Assembly (NCBI GenBank): GCA_052318935.1
Contig: JBQRKO010000020.1
DNA from: Niallia sp052318935
GTDB lineage: Bacteria; Bacillota; Bacilli; Bacillales; Cytobacillaceae
Direction: 5' to 3' (one strand)
Length of the DNA stretch: 64,000 nt
In this document: positions 60,369 through 64,000 of the stretch, piece after piece
Layout of the letters: every line of letters starts with the position of its first letter
Position numbering within the stretch: position 1 is the first letter of the stretch
Translations under genes and position numbers: made by a program
The notes under the pieces: generated by a model
Databases searched by the model: none
What the model was told of the DNA's origin: nothing
The model's input: the letters and a program-made list of their open reading frames with translations, nothing else

Positions 60369-61412
60369 TTAATTCGCTTTATCTTTCGGAATTGGTTTTA
60401 TCCAAAGCAGCAATAAAAAGAGCAAACTGATGTATCCAAATAAAGGATACAGCCATGATAACAGTTTCCCGTAATGGATAAAGCTAATCACATACGAAAC
60501 GAAAAAAATACAGGCAATAATAAGAATGCTCGGAAGTTTTATATAACTGCTTACTTGTCTTTCCAAACCATACACATTTCCAATAACAGATGTAAATATC
60601 TCTCCATAAATAACCAAAATATAAATCCAAGAAAGCTCTGGTGCTAAGCTTTTCATAATTGTTGCCATTGGTATTGCATAACTGTTTACATCTTGCAGCA
60701 TCATTAGCGTAAAGTGACTGGATATTAATATGAACATTAAAGCAATACCGCCAATTAACCCTCCCCATTTAACCGTTTCATCATCTCCAATTTCAGAAGC
60801 AGCTGGAACCAGGACTGCAATGGCTAACGATAAATTAAGAGCCGTGTAAGAAAACGGTGCAGCAAAAGCCTTCCACCCACTATTGGAAAAAGTAAATATA
60901 TGAAGAAAAAAATCTGGAAGCTGAACGGATAAAAAAAATAACATAAAACTAAAACTAATCATGATCGGAACAACAAATGTATTTACAGCAAATAATCCTT
61001 TCATCCCTACCATCATAACAAGCACGGATAAGCCAATGGTAAAGATCACTCCAATTCCTTTACTTATTCCCAATTGTTCTTCGAAAACGGCCCCAGCACC
61101 TGAAAGCATGACTGCACAAACCCCTACTAACATAATTAACATGATACTATTTATACATGTTCCTATTACTTTTCCAAATAAAAAAATAGTAAACTCTTGA
61201 TAAGAATTTGCTTTTATTTTCACAGAAATTCTCATAAGTTTCGAACCTAAAAAGGCAAATATCGTGCCGCTGATTAAGATGCCGATTAAACCGATCACGC
61301 CAAATTGTGAAAAGAATTCTACAATCTCTTTTCCTGTTGCAAAACCGGCACCAACGACGGTTCCAACATAAACAGCAGCTAACTGAAAGGCTGCACTCCA
61401 TTTGTTTTTCAC
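60369..61412 (-). CDS. ykvI: YkvI-family membrane protein
   Basis: A 347-residue protein with about ten helices. The N-terminus AVYVGTVVGAGFATGKEIVEFFSQFG is typical of YkvI; the pattern recalls helix 1 of LeuT-fold transporters. Other blocks are MLSGAGAVFEEQLG and VPAASEIGDDETVKWGG. It is likely a transporter of unknown substrate. GGGGAGGAG lies upstream of the start. It is convergent with the UPF0210 gene and divergent from clpE. Confidence 0.88.
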   Translation of the reverse strand: MKNKWSAAFQLAAVYVGTVVGAGFATGKEIVEFFSQFGVIGLIGILISGTIFAFLGSKLMRISVKIKANSYQEFTIFLFGKVIGTCINSIMLIMLVGVCAVMLSGAGAVFEEQLGISKGIGVIFTIGLSVLVMMVGMKGLFAVNTFVVPIMISFSFMLFFLSVQLPDFFLHIFTFSNSGWKAFAAPFSYTALNLSLAIAVLVPAASEIGDDETVKWGGLIGGIALMFILISSHFTLMMLQDVNSYAIPMATIMKSLAPELSWIYILVIYGEIFTSVIGNVYGLERQVSSYIKLPSILIIACIFFVSYVISFIHYGKLLSWLYPLFGYISLLFLLLLWIKPIPKDKAN

Positions 61413-61674
61413 ATATTCTCCTCCCCTTACTTACACTATATGTATAAAAGGACAAACAAAGACGAGCTTTTTTATTGATTTATTCTGCTTATTTTTACAT
61501 AATAGAGCAAAGCTTTGTTGTAAGCTGCCAACAATTGATCTTTTTTTCAATACTCCCCTACATCTGACTTCCCTAAAGCCATTTTGCTACTGGTAGTAAT
61601 GCTACAATCTAGAAGAAAAATTTGCTCGATTTAGCCTTTTCTATCTATTTCCATCTTTTTCTTAAGCAAAAATA

Positions 61675-61703
61675 TTGAAGATCAAAAAAGGTCAAAGTAT
61701 AAT
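61675..61703 (+). promoter_or_regulatory. Sigma-A promoter of clpE
   Basis: TTGAAG (61675-61680), a 17-base spacer and TATAAT (61698-61703). The first CtsR operator fills the spacer, a position that would block RNA polymerase. Confidence 0.75.
61680..61696 (+). promoter_or_regulatory. CtsR operator 1 of clpE
   Basis: GATCAAA-AAA-GGTCAAA matches the CtsR direct repeat RGTCAAANANRGTCAAA with one change, located between the -35 and -10 boxes. Confidence 0.8.
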
Positions 61704-61715
61704 AAGTATATCAAA

Positions 61716-61732
61716 GGTCAAAAATGATCAAA
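61716..61732 (+). promoter_or_regulatory. CtsR operator 2 of clpE
   Basis: GGTCAAA-AAT-GATCAAA, again one change from the CtsR consensus, just downstream of the -10 and 20 bases before the start codon. An extra TATCAAA half-site precedes it. Confidence 0.78.
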
Positions 61733-61752
61733 TCCAAAAGGAGGAAATTTAT

Positions 61753-63900
61753 ATGAAATGTCAAATTTGTCAAGAAAATAACGCAAATGTAAGTGTACGA
61801 TTTGTATGGAACAATGAAGAACACCAATTTAACCTTTGTCAAAGCTGTTACCAAAAAGAAAAACAAAAATTGACATCTAATCCTAATTCATTGTTTTCCG
61901 ACTCTTCCCCTTTTGATGATATATTTAAGTCGTTTAATCAAACAGGGGCAATGAAGTCAACGAACCAAAATCCTACTAGAAATAGTACGAATGGCATCCT
62001 TGAAAAATTCGGGAAAAATTTAAATAATCTTGCAAAAGCAGGCTTGATTGATCCGGTAATTGGAAGAGAAAATGAAATAGAACGTGTTATAGAAATTTTA
62101 AATAGAAGAAATAAAAATAATCCTGTTTTAATTGGAGAGCCAGGCGTTGGAAAAACAGCCATTGCAGAAGGTTTAGCATTAAAAATTGTAGAAGGCTCTG
62201 TACCAAAAAAATTAAAAAATAAAAAAATTATTTTATTAGATGTAGCTTCACTTGTCACAAATACTGGAATTCGCGGGCAATTTGAAGAACGTATGAAACA
62301 GATAATCCAAGAAATTCAAAATAGAAAAAATGTTATTGTCTTTATCGATGAAATTCATCAGCTAGTCGGCGCAGGATCTGCTGAAGGTTCGATGGACGCA
62401 GGGAATATTTTAAAACCAGCATTAGCACGAGGAGAACTTCATATAATTGGTGCTACTACTTTAAAAGAATACCGTCAGATAGAAAAGGATGCAGCACTTG
62501 AGAGAAGATTCCAGCCTATACAAGTTTCAGAACCATCTGTTGATGCAGCCATTTCCATCTTAAATGGTATTAAAGATAAATACGAGCAATTCCATGAAGT
62601 GAAGTTTACAGAGGAAGCAATAAAAGCTTGTGTAGAATTGTCACATCGTTATATTCAAGATCGTTATTTACCAGATAAAGCGATTGATTTATTAGATGAA
62701 GCAGGGTCAAAAATGAACCTTTCATCCAATTACACAAATACAGAAGAAATCGAAAACAGATTAGCTGAAATTGCAAAAGAAAAAGAGCTTGCATTAAAAG
62801 AAGAAAATTACGAACAAGCAGCGGTTATCCGCGAAGAAGAACAACGATTAGAAAAAGCGTTAAATCAGCCAAATATCGAAGAAAAACCTATCGTAGACCT
62901 ATCGTTAATCCAACAATTAATTGAGAAGAAAACAGGTATCCCTGTGGGGAAACTGCAACAAGATGAACAGCTTAAAATGAAAAATTTAGCGGATCATTTA
63001 GCTACAAAAGTAATTGGTCAAGATGAAGCTGTTAGAAAAGTAGCTAAAGCAATAAAAAGAAGCAGAGCAGGCTTAAAAGCGAAAAACAGACCAATTGGAA
63101 GCTTCCTATTTGTCGGACCTACTGGAGTCGGAAAAACAGAATTAACGAAAACATTGGCAGAAGAATTGTTTGGCAGCAAAGACAGCATGATCCGCTTGGA
63201 TATGAGTGAATACATGGAAAAGCACAGTATTAGTAAAATCATCGGTTCACCTCCAGGATATGTTGGGCATGAAGAAGCAGGCCAATTAACAGAGCAAATA
63301 AGAAGAAATCCGTACAGCATTATATTGTTAGATGAAATCGAAAAAGCACATCCTGATATTCAATCGATTTTTCTGCAAATTCTAGAAGACGGACGCCTAA
63401 CAGACAGCCATGGCCGAACAGTCAGCTTTAAAGATGCTGTTATTATTATGACAAGCAATGCAAGTGTTGGCACGAAAAGAATCGTCGTAGGATTTGAGAA
63501 TAATGCAGCATTGGAAGAAAGCAATTTATTACAATCTTTAGGAAATTTCTTTAAACCAGAGTTTCTGAACCGTTTTGATGCTATCATTGAATTCAAATCG
63601 TTAGAAAAACAACATCTACTTCGCATTACAGATCTATTATTAGAAGAGTTGGCCATTACGTTAAAAGACCAAAATATCACGCTTTTTGTTACAGATGAGG
63701 TAAAAGATAAGTTAGTAGAATTGGGAACGCACCCTAGTTTTGGCGCACGCCCATTAAGAAGAGTAATTCAAGAACATTTGGAAGATAATTTAGCAGACTT
63801 TATTTTAGAAGAACCGGACACAAATCATTTAACAGCAGTAATAAAAGATGAAAACATTGTAGTCGAAGCTGTAAAAATACAACAAAACCTTAATAAATAG
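61753..63900 (+). CDS. clpE: Clp protease ATPase subunit ClpE
   Basis: A 715-residue Hsp100 ATPase that feeds stressed or misfolded proteins to ClpP. The N-terminal zinc finger CQIC ... CQSC (residues 3-35) is diagnostic of ClpE. AAA-1 has Walker A GEPGVGKTAIAEG and Walker B IVFIDEIHQLVG; a central UVR-like coiled region follows (about 340-390); AAA-2 has GPTGVGKTELTK and ILLDEIEKAHPD. ATG 61753 is preceded by AGGAGG; the 26 codons of frame upstream lie in the promoter. Two CtsR sites indicate heat and stress control. Confidence 0.97.
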   Translation: MKCQICQENNANVSVRFVWNNEEHQFNLCQSCYQKEKQKLTSNPNSLFSDSSPFDDIFKSFNQTGAMKSTNQNPTRNSTNGILEKFGKNLNNLAKAGLIDPVIGRENEIERVIEILNRRNKNNPVLIGEPGVGKTAIAEGLALKIVEGSVPKKLKNKKIILLDVASLVTNTGIRGQFEERMKQIIQEIQNRKNVIVFIDEIHQLVGAGSAEGSMDAGNILKPALARGELHIIGATTLKEYRQIEKDAALERRFQPIQVSEPSVDAAISILNGIKDKYEQFHEVKFTEEAIKACVELSHRYIQDRYLPDKAIDLLDEAGSKMNLSSNYTNTEEIENRLAEIAKEKELALKEENYEQAAVIREEEQRLEKALNQPNIEEKPIVDLSLIQQLIEKKTGIPVGKLQQDEQLKMKNLADHLATKVIGQDEAVRKVAKAIKRSRAGLKAKNRPIGSFLFVGPTGVGKTELTKTLAEELFGSKDSMIRLDMSEYMEKHSISKIIGSPPGYVGHEEAGQLTEQIRRNPYSIILLDEIEKAHPDIQSIFLQILEDGRLTDSHGRTVSFKDAVIIMTSNASVGTKRIVVGFENNAALEESNLLQSLGNFFKPEFLNRFDAIIEFKSLEKQHLLRITDLLLEELAITLKDQNITLFVTDEVKDKLVELGTHPSFGARPLRRVIQEHLEDNLADFILEEPDTNHLTAVIKDENIVVEAVKIQQNLNK

Positions 63901-64000
63901 TAGCATATGTATGGAATCAGCTACTTTGGAGCACATACTTCTATTCAGGATATAGAAACTTTTGAATAGTTATCATCTAAAAGAAGAGGGAACCACTTTG

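Noticed and set aside
63987..64000. GAGGGAACCACTTTG at the right edge, a possible ribosome site and TTG start
   Set aside because: The window ends at the putative start codon, so no coding sequence can be seen.

Overview
The window is chromosomal DNA from a low-GC, endospore-forming member of the Bacillaceae (Bacillus sensu lato; Niallia-like is only a guess). Evidence: a spore germinant-receptor operon, spore-associated proteins (YlbD, YlaJ), gene order that largely follows the Bacillus subtilis yla-ykt-pdh-yku-pts block, AGGAGG-type ribosome sites, and many TTG starts. No rRNA, tRNA, CRISPR array, prophage or intact insertion sequence was seen.

Layout. (1) 1-12.5 kb: ylbE, ylbD, ylbC, a YozB-like DUF420 protein and ctaB, then a six-gene ger operon with three B-subunit genes, then ftsW. 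In B. subtilis this interval carries pycA and ctaA-ctaG; here only ctaB and a DUF420 gene remain at the locus. (2) 12.6-24 kb: ylaN, phoH2 (ylaK), ylaJ, ylaI, typA, ylaF, suhB, ykzI, yktB, yktA, speA. (3) 24-29 kb: the pyruvate dehydrogenase operon pdhABCD with a likely cre site. (4) 30-35 kb: ykyA, defB, a self-contained micropeptide transcription unit, rpoY-rnjA. (5) 34.9-41.9 kb: ktrC, dapL, dapD, ccpC, ykuJ, a glutaredoxin-like gene, ykuI. (6) 42-49.6 kb: C39-like peptidase, PAS-GGDEF-EAL enzyme, ykyB, cheV, an Atg22/UMF1-type transporter, an RDD protein. (7) 49.6-52.9 kb: a broken IS4-type transposase inside a repeat, patA, ykwC. (8) 53-64 kb: ptsHI, a PilZ protein, ykvS, a DUF6254 small protein, an orphan glycine riboswitch, an ACT/UPF0210 pair, ykvI, and CtsR-regulated clpE.

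How genes work together. dapD, dapL and patA supply three steps of the acetylated branch of diaminopimelate/lysine synthesis. pdhABCD feeds acetyl-CoA, while CcpC is known to control the first TCA genes. YkuI, the GGDEF-EAL protein and the PilZ protein form a loose cyclic-di-GMP group near cheV. ptsH/ptsI drive sugar uptake. rpoY-rnjA couples an RNA polymerase subunit with an RNase.

The most unusual material is between genes. About a dozen copies of a ~210-bp GC-rich hairpin element (family A) occur. Five have exact 8-bp target-site duplications and terminal inverted repeats, and one sits inside a member of another repeat family. Family B (~155 bp), family C (~82 bp, one copy split by a 126-bp palindromic insert), two MITE-like elements and several palindromes were also found. 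Other highlights are a decayed duplicate of a small ger gene, a 23-codon cationic peptide gene with its own promoter and terminator-like hairpin, a glycine riboswitch with no adjacent target gene, and ylbC with an apparent CTG start.
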